Shown here in pieces: positions 41,637-49,870 of a stretch of DNA of 64,000 nucleotides (its first letter is position 1; every line of letters starts with the position of its first letter). The position numbers and the translations under genes were made by a program. Source of the stretch: an uncultured Bacteroidales bacterium (GTDB taxonomy: Bacteria; Bacteroidota; Bacteroidia; Bacteroidales; UBA932); the NCBI GenBank assembly GCA_905235085.1, contig CAJOKD010000003.1:51608-115607 (forward strand). The letters are read 5' to 3'. The notes under the pieces were generated by a model. The model was given only the letters and a program-made list of their open reading frames with translations, was not told the DNA's origin and searched no databases.

Positions 41637-43670
41637 ATGAAATACTTCAAATTAACCATCTTTTCTCTGGCTTTGCTAGGATTGTTCTCTTGCAACAGGG
41701 AGACAATAGAAGGTGAAGTAGATGCCCAGGCAGCCCCGATAGTCCGTCTTGGTGACGAAATACTCGAGGATGTCCTGGCAGTGAAATTCGCCTCGGTACC
41801 TACTCCTTCCGAGATTTCGGAAATAGAGGCACAGAAAGGCGTGACGCTTCAGCGTGTTTTCCCGAGCACACCAGGAAAGGAAGAGCTTGAAGCCCGCTTC
41901 GGTCTTGACCGTTGGTATGAAGCCACCGTGGAAGACGGATCTTCCGTCGAGAAGGTCGCCCATACCCTTTCCAAGGTACGTTCAGTCCAGTTGGTCCAGC
42001 TTGAATCAATAGCGAGGAAGGAATATGATGGTACGGTTTATCCGGTATCATCTGCAGACACTCGCGCAACGGCTGCTACGTTCAACGATCCAATGCTTGC
42101 CAACCAGTGGAACTACAAGAACGGCGGCAATGCGTCGATCTCCAGGACCGCGATGGCAGGTGCCGATGTCAATGTATCGGATGTATGGGCCAACCTTACT
42201 TGCGGAGATCCTTCGATCATCGTCGCCGTGGTGGATGAGGGTGTAAAGTATACTCATCCCGATCTGCAGGCCAATATGTGGGTCAATAGCAAGGAGATCC
42301 CAGGCAACGGAGTTGATGACGATGGAAATGGTTACATCGACGACGTCTATGGATATAACTTCGTCAAGAACGGAGCCATCAGTTGGGATGATGCCGATTC
42401 GCAGGGCAACGGTGACAGCGGTCACGGGACCCATTGCGCGGGCACTATCGCTGCCGTGAACAACAACGGTAAGGGAGTGTGCGGCATTGCCGGTGGTTCC
42501 GGATCCGGAGATGGATGCAGGATCATGTCCTGCCAGATCTTTTCCGGCAGGAGCGGAGGATCTGCGTCGACCGTTTCGCGTGCCATCAAGTATGCAGCCG
42601 ACATGGGAGCCTCAGTTATTTCATGCTCGTTCGGTTATACTTCTGCGTTCTCTTCCGACGATGCTTACATAAGGTCGGTCGGGTCCATGGAGATCGATGC
42701 TGTCCACTATTTCGAGTCTTGCAGGAACAATGATGTCCTTGACGGCAACATAGCCATATTCGCGGCAGGAAACGAGGCTCACGACTATGCCCATTATCCG
42801 GGTGCATTCTATGACGTCATCTCGGTTTCCGCCTTCGGCCCGGACGGACTTCCTGCGTACTACACCAACTACGGCCCTGGTTGCAATATCTCCGCTCCCG
42901 GTGGGGAAGCTTACCATGTTTCCGGTTCATTCAAGTCCATGGTCCTCTCCACCCTTCCTTCGGAACTCGTCGAGCTCGGCGAGACCGGAAGCAAGAAGGG
43001 ATTGGATTATGGCTACATGCAGGGCACCTCGATGGCTTGCCCGCACGTCTCCGGAGTAGTCGCCCTGGCCCTTTCCTATGCGAAGCAGCTCGGCAAGAAG
43101 TTCACCCGCGACGAGTTCAAGAGGATGATCCTCGCTTCCGTCAACGACATCGACCAGAAGATCGGCAGCAAGGCTTCCAAGACCTATGCCTACGGTCACT
43201 CAGAACTTTCCATGGCACCATACTACCATCAGATGGGTACGGGTATGATCGACGCATGGCGGCTTATGATGAAGATCGAAGGTACTCCGTGCCTTACCGC
43301 TACCACCGGTAAATCTCAGTACATAGACATTTCTTCCGTTTTCGGAACCGCTTCCGTGAGCCTTACCTACCTGGATGTCCAGGTTCCTCAGGCTACGATC
43401 GACGCCCTTGGACTCCAGAAGATTTCCGGCACGACCAGCGGCAAGTACGTTCCGGTTCCGGAAGGGGAGTGCTACGTCTACGTACAGTTCGGAAGACTCT
43501 ATATCCATCCGACCAAGATCGGATCCGGCAAGATCTATGTCGATGCTGTCGGTGGCGGTGACCACGTCGGAGGAGGAAGCAATCCTCCGGGCGGAATGAA
43601 ACTCGAACAGGAAATCTCACTTGTCACCCGCGAGGTTGACGGTGGCAACGGAACAGGAGGTTGGTTATGA
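41637..43670 (+). CDS. Subtilisin-like (S8) serine protease lipoprotein
   Basis: The 677-residue product has a lipoprotein signal (lipobox LFSC). An inhibitor-like propeptide (about 35-130) precedes an S8 catalytic domain with the triad in order: Asp in VAVVDEGVKYTHPDL, His in GDSGHGTHCAGTIA, oxyanion Asn in IFAAGNEAHD and Ser in GTSMACPHVSG. A C-terminal beta domain and a Gly/Pro-rich stretch (GGGDHVGGGSNPPGG) follow. It probably digests proteins at the cell surface, producing peptides for the SusC/D pair encoded upstream. The next gene overlaps its stop by 4 bp. Confidence 0.95.
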   Translation: MKYFKLTIFSLALLGLFSCNRETIEGEVDAQAAPIVRLGDEILEDVLAVKFASVPTPSEISEIEAQKGVTLQRVFPSTPGKEELEARFGLDRWYEATVEDGSSVEKVAHTLSKVRSVQLVQLESIARKEYDGTVYPVSSADTRATAATFNDPMLANQWNYKNGGNASISRTAMAGADVNVSDVWANLTCGDPSIIVAVVDEGVKYTHPDLQANMWVNSKEIPGNGVDDDGNGYIDDVYGYNFVKNGAISWDDADSQGNGDSGHGTHCAGTIAAVNNNGKGVCGIAGGSGSGDGCRIMSCQIFSGRSGGSASTVSRAIKYAADMGASVISCSFGYTSAFSSDDAYIRSVGSMEIDAVHYFESCRNNDVLDGNIAIFAAGNEAHDYAHYPGAFYDVISVSAFGPDGLPAYYTNYGPGCNISAPGGEAYHVSGSFKSMVLSTLPSELVELGETGSKKGLDYGYMQGTSMACPHVSGVVALALSYAKQLGKKFTRDEFKRMILASVNDIDQKIGSKASKTYAYGHSELSMAPYYHQMGTGMIDAWRLMMKIEGTPCLTATTGKSQYIDISSVFGTASVSLTYLDVQVPQATIDALGLQKISGTTSGKYVPVPEGECYVYVQFGRLYIHPTKIGSGKIYVDAVGGGDHVGGGSNPPGGMKLEQEISLVTREVDGGNGTGGWL

Positions 43671-44092
43671 TGCTCAAACGTTTAGCAATATTGGCAGCGG
43701 CAGTGCTTATGCTGGTCGGCTGCGGTGGCCACAACAAGGAGAATCCTGTAAAGGCTCTCGACGTGACCGGTGAATGGGAACTTACTTCGATTACCACAAG
43801 GAGCGCTTCCATCGGCGGAACCCAGGTGGCGGTGTACATCAATTTCACAGCGGAAAAGACTTTCGAACTTTACCAGAAGATCGGAGAAGGCCGTTACACC
43901 TATTTCAAAGGAACGTACCAGCTTTCTGGAGAATCCCTTTCCGGGACTTACGACAACGGCAAGGCCTGGGGCAGCATCTACACCGTGACGGTTGAAGGCG
44001 ACCAGATGACCCTGACCCCTTCGGGTGGTTCCGAAACGGACAACTACCGCAAGACATCTATCCCGCAGTCGGTAAAGGACAATATCTACTAG
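43667..44092 (+). CDS. Lipocalin-like lipoprotein (141 aa)
   Basis: The frame could begin at TTG 43661, ATG 43667 or ATG 43670. ATG 43667 forms an ATGA overlap with the protease stop and begins the signal MMLKRLAILAAAVLMLVGC. The mature part starts with a typical lipocalin-like strand (VTGEWELTSITTRS) and continues with FTAEKTFELYQKIGEGRYTYFKG and GSYTLSGESLSGTY-like hairpins. Such small barrels are frequent in Bacteroidota as stress or binding lipoproteins. A role as an accessory, possibly protecting against the protease upstream, is speculation. Confidence 0.7.
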   Translation: MMLKRLAILAAAVLMLVGCGGHNKENPVKALDVTGEWELTSITTRSASIGGTQVAVYINFTAEKTFELYQKIGEGRYTYFKGTYQLSGESLSGTYDNGKAWGSIYTVTVEGDQMTLTPSGGSETDNYRKTSIPQSVKDNIY

Positions 44093-44099
44093 GGGAGGA

Positions 44100-45221
44100 T
44101 CAATAATCCTTCTTGAAATTTGCAAGAGCGGTCATCAGGGTTTCCTCGAAGACCGCTTTTTCGTGTTCAGACAGGAATCCGACTTCGATAGGGACGTCGA
44201 ATAGCCTGACCTTGAGGTCCTTCGGGATCCTGGGATAGTCAAGGAGCCTCTGGCTGTCCTTCTCTGTCGTGGCGACGACTGCGGTCGGATGCTCCCTGAC
44301 CGCCCTCATGATCTTGTTGATATCCGCCTTCTTGTAGTTGTGGTGGTCGGCGAAGCGGAAATGCTTTACGATCTTGTGCTCGTCGCTCAGGTACATCCTC
44401 AGCGGAGTGTCCTTGGCAATGCCGGAGAAGAGCACCAGTTTCTGGGAATATGCGTACCTGGGATCCGCCTCTTCGAAGATCGGCTGCAGGGAATTGTACC
44501 AGATGGTGGTGAAGAGCAACATCTTGACTGCGCCCTTCCTGTCGGTGCCGTGGCAGGTCTCGACATCATAGTCCTTCAATCCGAAGGCCCTGGCCCATTG
44601 GGCTTTCTGCTCGTCTTCCAAGTATGCAGGGCACTTGGTGACAATGATCACGTCCGCTGCGTGGAGCCTCTGAGGGAGATCCCTGAGCCTTCCGAACGGC
44701 AGGAGCTTGTCCTTGTAGGTCGGGCGGTTGTAATCCACCAGGACGATGTTGAAATATGCCTTGAGGGACCTGTACTGGAAAGCATCGTCCAGGACGATGA
44801 GGTCTGAAGGTTCAATCTTCCCGGTCTTCAGTTTTTCCGGATGGCAGAGGATGTCGCATCCCTTCACCCTGTGCCTGTCCACGGCCACGGTGACGGCCGG
44901 GAACTTCTTCTTTATCTGGAGGGGTTCGTCCCCATATTCCCTGACGGAGCCTTCCCGCTCGACGATCTGGAACCCCCTGGATTCGCGCTTGTGCCCCCTT
45001 GAGAGCACTGCGACATTGCTGAAAGCCCAGTCTTCGCTCTTTAGCAAAGTCCTGAGTATCATTTCAGTATGAGGGGTTTTACCGGTGCCGCCAGCGGTGA
45101 TGTTACCCACGCAGATCGTGGGGACTTCGCATTTGCTGACCTTGAATATGCCGTGGTCGTACAGGGTGTGCCGCAGCTTCAGGGTGAGATAATATGGTGC
45201 CAGAATGACCTTGTCAAGCAT
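44100..45221 (-). CDS. lpxK: Tetraacyldisaccharide 4'-kinase (lipid A synthesis)
   Basis: The 373-residue inner-membrane-associated kinase phosphorylates the lipid A precursor at the 4' position. It shows VGNITAGGTGKTPHTEMI (P-loop, about 38-56), VAVLSRGHKRESRG, GDEPLQIKKKFP and LIVLDDAFQYRSL (family DDGFQ-type motif), in order. The frame can start at TTG 45230, but that TTG is part of the -7 box, so ATG 45221 is chosen. It lies downstream of two AT-rich genes that appear inserted between it and dusB, and it has its own promoter. Confidence 0.96.
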   Translation of the reverse strand: MLDKVILAPYYLTLKLRHTLYDHGIFKVSKCEVPTICVGNITAGGTGKTPHTEMILRTLLKSEDWAFSNVAVLSRGHKRESRGFQIVEREGSVREYGDEPLQIKKKFPAVTVAVDRHRVKGCDILCHPEKLKTGKIEPSDLIVLDDAFQYRSLKAYFNIVLVDYNRPTYKDKLLPFGRLRDLPQRLHAADVIIVTKCPAYLEDEQKAQWARAFGLKDYDVETCHGTDRKGAVKMLLFTTIWYNSLQPIFEEADPRYAYSQKLVLFSGIAKDTPLRMYLSDEHKIVKHFRFADHHNYKKADINKIMRAVREHPTAVVATTEKDSQRLLDYPRIPKDLKVRLFDVPIEVGFLSEHEKAVFEETLMTALANFKKDY

Positions 45222-45227
45222 AGGATG

Positions 45228-45257
45228 CAAAGATACGAAAAATTACAGGTCGTTCAA
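45228..45257 (-). promoter_or_regulatory. Promoter of lpxK (TTG-N19-TATCTTTG)
   Basis: On the minus strand, -33 TTG (45257-45255) and -7 TATCTTTG (45235-45228) are 19 nt apart. The -7 box ends 6 nt before ATG 45221. The -33 element falls inside the 3' end of the upstream gene, beyond the 18-bp repeat. Confidence 0.65.
45232..45249. repeat. 18-bp direct repeat, left copy
   Basis: GATACGAAAAATTACAGG is identical to 46794-46811. It spans the stop codon of the upstream AT-rich gene and part of the lpxK promoter. The two copies bracket about 1.56 kb of AT-rich DNA. Confidence 0.8.
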
Positions 45258-45980
45258 TTTTTTTACCTGCCATATTTCGCGCATCCGCTCCCTGTTGAAT
45301 CGGACATTGCCGGAAAGTTGTTCTATATAGCATGGCAAGTACTCCTTGCCTTCCTCGCAAAGCATTATGGCCATATCTAGATACCACCCCTCCTTTGTAG
45401 AAAGACGTATCATATCACAATATGGATACCTGCTTTTACGTATAGACTCTATCTCCGGTTCTGAATAATTGCCGCTAATAATTTGATAGAGAGTTATTTC
45501 CGTAGGAGCTTCGTAAATGAATAGAGAATCTGCCTCAAAAGCTTTTTTTACCCACTCTCCTGACAAAGTCGTTAATTTTGGAGGGGTAGAATCTGAACTG
45601 ACTGTTATCCTGCGAGTCAATTCCTCCAGTCGCTTTCTAAAATTATCATCCAGTCCGGAAAAGACAACAGGTATTGAATGTCCAATTGCAATCAATGCTT
45701 TTCCATCACTGCTTAGCATCAAGTACCTGCAGCCGAATGCTTGTGAGGGTATCCCATCCTCATTCCTGTTCCCTCCGATGATAAGCCAGTCTTCAATTGC
45801 AGAATAACCAGGTGGCACTGAAATCATTATCCCTGTCAAACGTTCATTTTCTAGCATTGAAGTGGAGAGATCGACATCAATATCAAGGACAGAACGCGGT
45901 AACTTGACCTCCTGTGCTCCCATTCGATGACAAATAAAAATCAAGGTAGTAATAATGATATATTTCCTTAATCGTTCCAT
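45243..45980 (-). CDS. Hypothetical secreted protein (245 aa), AT-rich
   Basis: The product has a signal peptide (MERLRKYIIITTLIFICHRMGAQ), then a soluble domain with SVLDIDVDLSTSMLENERLTG, LIIGGNRNEDGIP and YLMLSSDGKALIAIGHSIPVV. No catalytic motif or known family is recognised. Codon use is AT-rich, unlike lpxK and dusB on either side. It ends inside one copy of an 18-bp direct repeat and is 31 nt downstream of a second AT-rich gene; both are probably one acquired unit. Confidence 0.6.
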   Translation of the reverse strand: MERLRKYIIITTLIFICHRMGAQEVKLPRSVLDIDVDLSTSMLENERLTGIMISVPPGYSAIEDWLIIGGNRNEDGIPSQAFGCRYLMLSSDGKALIAIGHSIPVVFSGLDDNFRKRLEELTRRITVSSDSTPPKLTTLSGEWVKKAFEADSLFIYEAPTEITLYQIISGNYSEPEIESIRKSRYPYCDMIRLSTKEGWYLDMAIMLCEEGKEYLPCYIEQLSGNVRFNRERMREIWQVKKLNDL

Positions 45981-46011
45981 GTGGCATTAAATGTAAATAA
46001 TAGGAATTTAG

Positions 46012-46695
46012 TTACCGAAAAATGAAATATGAAAACTCTGCCATACCGTAAATTCCTGTAATTGAATAATTTGTACTATCTACAGCATCGCATGTTACAA
46101 TATTATCCCCTTGTCTAAGTGCTATATTGACCATGTGCTCATTATCGATACCATCAGGAATTACACCCAAAGCATGATTAAAATCAAAAGAATTCATGTA
46201 ACTATCAGGGATTGAATCAACGGAATACTGTACTGCCTCGGGAACGAATAGATGAACAGCATTAAGAACTTGATCTGTAGGAATTCCGTCACCCTCGTAG
46301 AGAAATGTTAACAACTCATATGCTGCATTGTAATCAACTCCCCAAGCCTGAAGCGCACGAGCAACACAATCATTTGGATAATAAGCAGTTCGTGTCTCAA
46401 TGATGAAAGGGTACTCTAATAAAGATAATATTGAGTCATAAAGCCTTTGGGATATATTCACTTCTTCGTAGCTGGAAGTCAAGCATCTCAATCTAGAACC
46501 ATCATATACGATAACTAATCTCTTTAATGCTTCCTTAAGGACAGGAATCTCTTGCGGATCGTTAATTGATGCGACATCCGATGATAAATCTAAAAAAGGT
46601 AAGGTGACTTCAGCCTGGTGGACTGAAGTATTTGTACATGAGGAAATGTAAAATAATGCAAATAATACAATAAGGAAATGACCAATATGTTTCAT
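46012..46695 (-). CDS. Hypothetical lipoprotein (227 aa), AT-rich
   Basis: A lipoprotein signal (MKHIGHFLIVLFALFYISSC) precedes a soluble domain. It contains PVLKEALKRLVIVYDGSRLR, then RTAYYPNDCVARALQAWGVDYNAAYELLTFL. The DCVARAL..WG..Y..AYELL arrangement loosely recalls papain-like Cys proteins that place Cys at the start of a helix, but no His/Asp partner is certain. Family is not recognised. A near-consensus -7 element (TATATTTA) lies upstream near 46733-46740. It forms an AT-rich pair with the gene at 45243-45980. Confidence 0.55.
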   Translation of the reverse strand: MKHIGHFLIVLFALFYISSCTNTSVHQAEVTLPFLDLSSDVASINDPQEIPVLKEALKRLVIVYDGSRLRCLTSSYEEVNISQRLYDSILSLLEYPFIIETRTAYYPNDCVARALQAWGVDYNAAYELLTFLYEGDGIPTDQVLNAVHLFVPEAVQYSVDSIPDSYMNSFDFNHALGVIPDGIDNEHMVNIALRQGDNIVTCDAVDSTNYSITGIYGMAEFSYFIFR

Positions 46696-46793
46696 AATGT
46701 TGACGATTATTATTTGTTTATAAAAAACGTTTAAATATAGTAAAAATGTTCATTAGTTTCTTAAAACTCCAATAAGTTTAAAGAAATATGTAG

Positions 46794-46811
46794 GATACGA
46801 AAAATTACAGG
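46794..46811. repeat. 18-bp direct repeat, right copy
   Basis: Identical to 45232-45249 over 18 bases, with similarity continuing for a few more (GGCCGT against GGTCGT). It spans the stop codon of dusB. Confidence 0.8.
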
Positions 46812-47839
46812 CCGTAGACACTGCTTGATTCGGAAATTTGGGTTTCTCCCCATTTTTCTGCGATTTGATCCAGGATGCGGAATACTTCCTGCGGATCGTT
46901 TTCCGTCACGAGTCGCATCCTGGTCTCCTTGAAGTCAGGCAGCCCCTTGAAATAGCAGCTTAGGTGGCGGCGCATTTCATATACTCCAGTGGGTATTCCT
47001 TTGAGGTCCAGGGAAAGCTGCAGATGCCTTTTCGCCAGTTCCACCCTTTCCCTTACTTCCAACGGCGGAAGCTCCTCTCCCGTAGAGAGATAATGCTTTA
47101 TTTCCCGGAATATCCAGGGATGGCCGAAAGAAGCCCTTGCGACCATTATTCCGTCCACTCCGTACCTGTCGAAGCATTCCTTCGCCTTCACCGCCGAATT
47201 GATGTCTCCGTTGCCAATTATGGGAATATTCATCCTTGGATTGGCTTTTACCTCCCCGATGAGGGTCCAGTCGGCCTCTCCCTTGTACATCTGGCACCTG
47301 GTCCGTCCGTGTATCGTGAGGGCCTTGATTCCGGTGTCCTGGAGCCGTTCGGCCAGTTCCACTATGATCTTTGACTTGTCATCCCAGCCGAGCCTTGTCT
47401 TTACGGTGACGGGCTTGCTTACGGCATCCACGATCCGCTTGGTGATAAGCACCATCTTGTCGGGATCCTTCATCATCCCCGAGCCTGCTCCGCGTGCTGC
47501 TATCTTGCTGACCGGGCATCCGAAATTGATGTCTATTAGGTCGCATCCGTGGCCTCCCACGAGTTCGGTGGCGTGATCGGCCATCCTGGCCGCTTCCACC
47601 ATCGCATCAGGATCGCTGCCGTATATCTGGATCCCGATCGGAGCCTCCTCCTCGGAAGTCTTCATCTTGTCATAGGCTTTCCGGGCATCCCGGATCAAAC
47701 CCTCGGAAGGTATGAATTCGGTGTATACTATGTCGGCACCCTGCTCGCGGCATATTCCCCTGAAGGAAGCGTCCGTGACGTCTTCCATAGGGGCCAGGAA
47801 CACCGGCTTGTCTCCGAGGTCTATGCTGCCTATTTTCAT
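46805..47839 (-). CDS. dusB: tRNA-dihydrouridine synthase (DusB type)
   Basis: The 344-residue FMN enzyme reduces uridines in tRNA D-loops. Blocks in order are VFLAPMEDVTDASFRGICRE, the active-site Cys segment DINFGCPVSKIAARGAGSG, VKTRLGWDD, ALTIHGRTRCQMYKG and IIGNGDINS, then GIMVARASFGHPW. The track-length frame reaches 47860 through a TTG inside a -7 box; ATG 47839 (MKIGSIDLGDKPV) is chosen. Its stop codon lies within the right copy of the 18-bp repeat. Confidence 0.95.
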   Translation of the reverse strand: MKIGSIDLGDKPVFLAPMEDVTDASFRGICREQGADIVYTEFIPSEGLIRDARKAYDKMKTSEEEAPIGIQIYGSDPDAMVEAARMADHATELVGGHGCDLIDINFGCPVSKIAARGAGSGMMKDPDKMVLITKRIVDAVSKPVTVKTRLGWDDKSKIIVELAERLQDTGIKALTIHGRTRCQMYKGEADWTLIGEVKANPRMNIPIIGNGDINSAVKAKECFDRYGVDGIMVARASFGHPWIFREIKHYLSTGEELPPLEVRERVELAKRHLQLSLDLKGIPTGVYEMRRHLSCYFKGLPDFKETRMRLVTENDPQEVFRILDQIAEKWGETQISESSSVYGL

Positions 47840-47853
47840 TATGCTTCGCTTGT

Positions 47854-47885
47854 TTTGCAAAAATAGAAAAAAATTCCTACCTTTG
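47854..47885 (+). promoter_or_regulatory. Promoter of the rplM-rpsI-rpsB-tsf operon (TTTG-N20-TACCTTTG)
   Basis: The -33 TTTG (47854-47857) and -7 TACCTTTG (47878-47885) are 20 nt apart, giving a start near 47890. The roughly 55-nt leader begins with a small hairpin, CCCTA (47890-47894) with TAGGG (47902-47906). This could be a ribosomal-protein autoregulatory element; I cannot confirm it. Confidence 0.75.
47858..47865 (-). promoter_or_regulatory. -7 box (TATTTTTG) for dusB
   Basis: Exact minus-strand TAnnTTTG, 18 nt before ATG 47839. It overlaps the spacer of the divergent rplM promoter, so the two promoters share DNA and may interfere. Confidence 0.55.
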
Positions 47886-47946
47886 CGACCCCTATAATGT
47901 GTAGGGATCGCAATTATAATTTGTTAAACCATTAAAGATCAAGACA

Positions 47947-48399
47947 GTGGACACACTTAGCTACAAAACAGTATCGCTTAACAAGGCGACTGTGAACAAA
48001 GAGTGGGTCGTTATCGATGCCACGGATCTGGCACTCGGACGTCTTGCTTCCAGGGTTGCTCTTGTCCTTCGCGGCAAGACCAAGCCAGGGTTCACCCCTC
48101 ACGTTGACTGCGGTGACAACGTCATCGTCATCAACGCCGAGAAGGTGGCTCTCAAGGGAGACAAGATGACTGATCGTGTTTACACTCGCTACACCGGTTA
48201 CCCGGGCGGCCAGCGTTTCACGACTCCGAAGGAGATCCTCGCAAAGAGGCCTGCTGAACTCGTGAGGAGGTCCGTAAAAGGGATGCTCCCTAAGACCCGT
48301 CTTGGCGCAAAGCTTCTGGACAACCTGTACGTTTATGCAGGTCCTGAGCATCCGCACCAGGCGCAGAACCCTAGAGAAATTAAGTTGAACGAAATCTAA
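47947..48399 (+). CDS. rplM: 50S ribosomal protein L13
   Basis: The 150-residue protein starts at GTG 47947 with [20 protein letters not shown], the common Bacteroidota form. Signatures are [38 protein letters not shown] and the [14 protein letters not shown] motif. It is the first gene of a ribosomal operon and is followed 8 nt later by rpsI, the usual partner. Confidence 0.98.
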   Translation: MDTLSYKTVSLNKATVNKEWVVIDATDLALGRLASRVALVLRGKTKPGFTPHVDCGDNVIVINAEKVALKGDKMTDRVYTRYTGYPGGQRFTTPKEILAKRPAELVRRSVKGMLPKTRLGAKLLDNLYVYAGPEHPHQAQNPREIKLNEI

Positions 48400-48407
48400 C
48401 GGAGCAA

Positions 48408-48797
48408 ATGAAACAGAACAATGCCCTTGGAAGACGTAAGTCAGCTGTAGCCCGCGTTTATCTCGCAGAAGGGAAAGGCAACATCACCATCAACGGACGT
48501 ACTGTTGAAGAGTACTTCGCAGAAGACTCTCTCCGTTACATCGTGAACCAGCCTTTCGCTGTCACCAAGACCGAAGGTCAGTTCGACGTTAAGATCAACG
48601 TCGTCGGCGGCGGTACCAAAGGCCAGGCAGAGGCGATCAGGCTCGGAATCTCCCGCGCCCTGAGCGAACTCGACCGTGAGGCTTACCGTGCAGCCCTCAA
48701 GGCCGAAGGCTTCCTGACACGTGACGCCCGCGAGGTGGAAAGAAAGAAGCCGGGTCAGCCAAGTGCTCGCGCACGCTTCCAGTTCAGCAAGCGTTAG
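48408..48797 (+). CDS. rpsI: 30S ribosomal protein S9
   Basis: The 129-residue protein has [14 protein letters not shown] at the N-terminus, the [19 protein letters not shown] block and the basic tail ending RARFQFSKR, whose last Lys-Arg reaches the P-site tRNA. It follows rplM by 8 nt. Its length is typical for S9. Confidence 0.99.
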   Translation: MKQNNALGRRKSAVARVYLAEGKGNITINGRTVEEYFAEDSLRYIVNQPFAVTKTEGQFDVKINVVGGGTKGQAEAIRLGISRALSELDREAYRAALKAEGFLTRDAREVERKKPGQPSARARFQFSKR

Positions 48798-48965
48798 TTT
48801 GCTGCAGCTGATCAAAGCTGATTTATGTAAAAATGCACAGTCCGGTGCAGACAATCCGGCCCTTTTGGCAGGATGCCGAGACTGCGGAAAATCCCTGGGA
48901 CTGGCCAGGCCACTGCCCAGAGATTGAAGAAAAGAGTTAAAAAAAACAGAAAAAAGACATTTAAA
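48798..48965 (+). promoter_or_regulatory. Structured rpsI-rpsB spacer, possible S2 leader
   Basis: The 168-nt spacer is GC-rich and full of complementary segments. Examples are TGCAC/GTGCA (about 48832-48848) and a GGCC-rich part with GGACTGGCCAGGCC near 48899-48914, then an A-rich stretch before the rpsB ATG. No open frame is needed: the upstream extension of rpsB from 48873 is not protein-like. An autoregulatory leader for S2 is plausible but unproven. Confidence 0.4.
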
Positions 48966-49841
48966 ATGCCACGCACAAATTTCCAAGAACTTCTTGATGC
49001 AGGTGTACATTTCGGTCATATGGCCAGGAAATGGAATCCTAAGATGGCTCCTTACATCTTCGACCAGAAGAACGGGATCCATATCATCGACCTGCACAAG
49101 ACCATCGTCAAGATAGACGAGGCTGCCGATGCAATGAAAGAACTTGCGCGCTCAGGCCGCAAGATCCTCTTCGTCGCTACCAAGAAGCAGGCGAAAGAGA
49201 TCGTTGCTGAGAAGGCAACGGCAGTCAATATGCCATCGATAACTGAGCGCTGGGCGGGCGGTATGCTTACCAACTTCCCGACCATCCGCAAGGCTGTCAA
49301 GAAGATGAACACCATCGACAAGATGAAGGAAGACGGTACATTCGAGAAGCTCGCCAAGAGGGAGCGTCTGCAGATCGACCGTCAGAGGGAGAAACTGGAG
49401 AAGAACCTCGGTTCCATCAGGGATATGAGCCGTCTCCCGTCAGCACTTTTCGTCGTTGATATCCAGAAGGAAGCCAACGCCGTCAAGGAGGCCAACCGCC
49501 TCAATATTCCGGTATTCGCAATGGTTGATACATGTTGCGATCCTACCTCTATTGATTATGTAATACCGGCCAACGACGACGCTACGAAGTCCATCGAGCT
49601 GATTATGAATATCCTTTGCAAGGCCATCGAAGAGGGTCTGAGCGAGAGGAAGCTCGAGAAGGAAAAGGAAGCTACCGAAGAGACTGCTGAAGGCGAGGCT
49701 CTCGTCAACCCTACCGGCAAGAAGCTCCGCGCTCGCAAGAACGCCAAGCCAGTCGATGTAGAGGCTGAAGCTGCCGCTCCTGCACCTGCAGCTGCTCCAG
49801 TTGAGGAGGCACCTGTTGAAGAAGCCCCTAAGGCTGAATAA
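48966..49841 (+). CDS. rpsB: 30S ribosomal protein S2
   Basis: The 291-residue protein starts at ATG 48966 (MPRTNFQELLDAGVHFGHMA). The frame is open from 48873, but that extension is basic low-complexity sequence from the spacer. S2 hallmarks are DAGVHFGHMARKWNPKM, FVATKKQAKEIV and RWAGGMLTNFPTIR, then SALFVVDIQKEANAVKEA and VDTCCDPTSIDYVIPANDDA. A Bacteroidota-style C-terminal extension rich in Ala, Pro and Glu follows residue 240. It is upstream of tsf, as in most bacteria. Confidence 0.97.
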   Translation: MPRTNFQELLDAGVHFGHMARKWNPKMAPYIFDQKNGIHIIDLHKTIVKIDEAADAMKELARSGRKILFVATKKQAKEIVAEKATAVNMPSITERWAGGMLTNFPTIRKAVKKMNTIDKMKEDGTFEKLAKRERLQIDRQREKLEKNLGSIRDMSRLPSALFVVDIQKEANAVKEANRLNIPVFAMVDTCCDPTSIDYVIPANDDATKSIELIMNILCKAIEEGLSERKLEKEKEATEETAEGEALVNPTGKKLRARKNAKPVDVEAEAAAPAPAAAPVEEAPVEEAPKAE

Positions 49842-49870
49842 ACTCTGTTGAACAATTAAATATCACTGAT

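Noticed and set aside
45222..45230. TTG start for lpxK, and likewise TTG 47860 for dusB
   Set aside because: In both cases the TTG is part of a TAnnTTTG promoter box, so the downstream ATG is the real start.
48873..48965. 31-residue basic extension of S2 or a separate small gene upstream of rpsB
   Set aside because: The translation is low-complexity and Lys/Arg-rich, unlike S2 N-termini, and the stretch is better explained as a structured leader.
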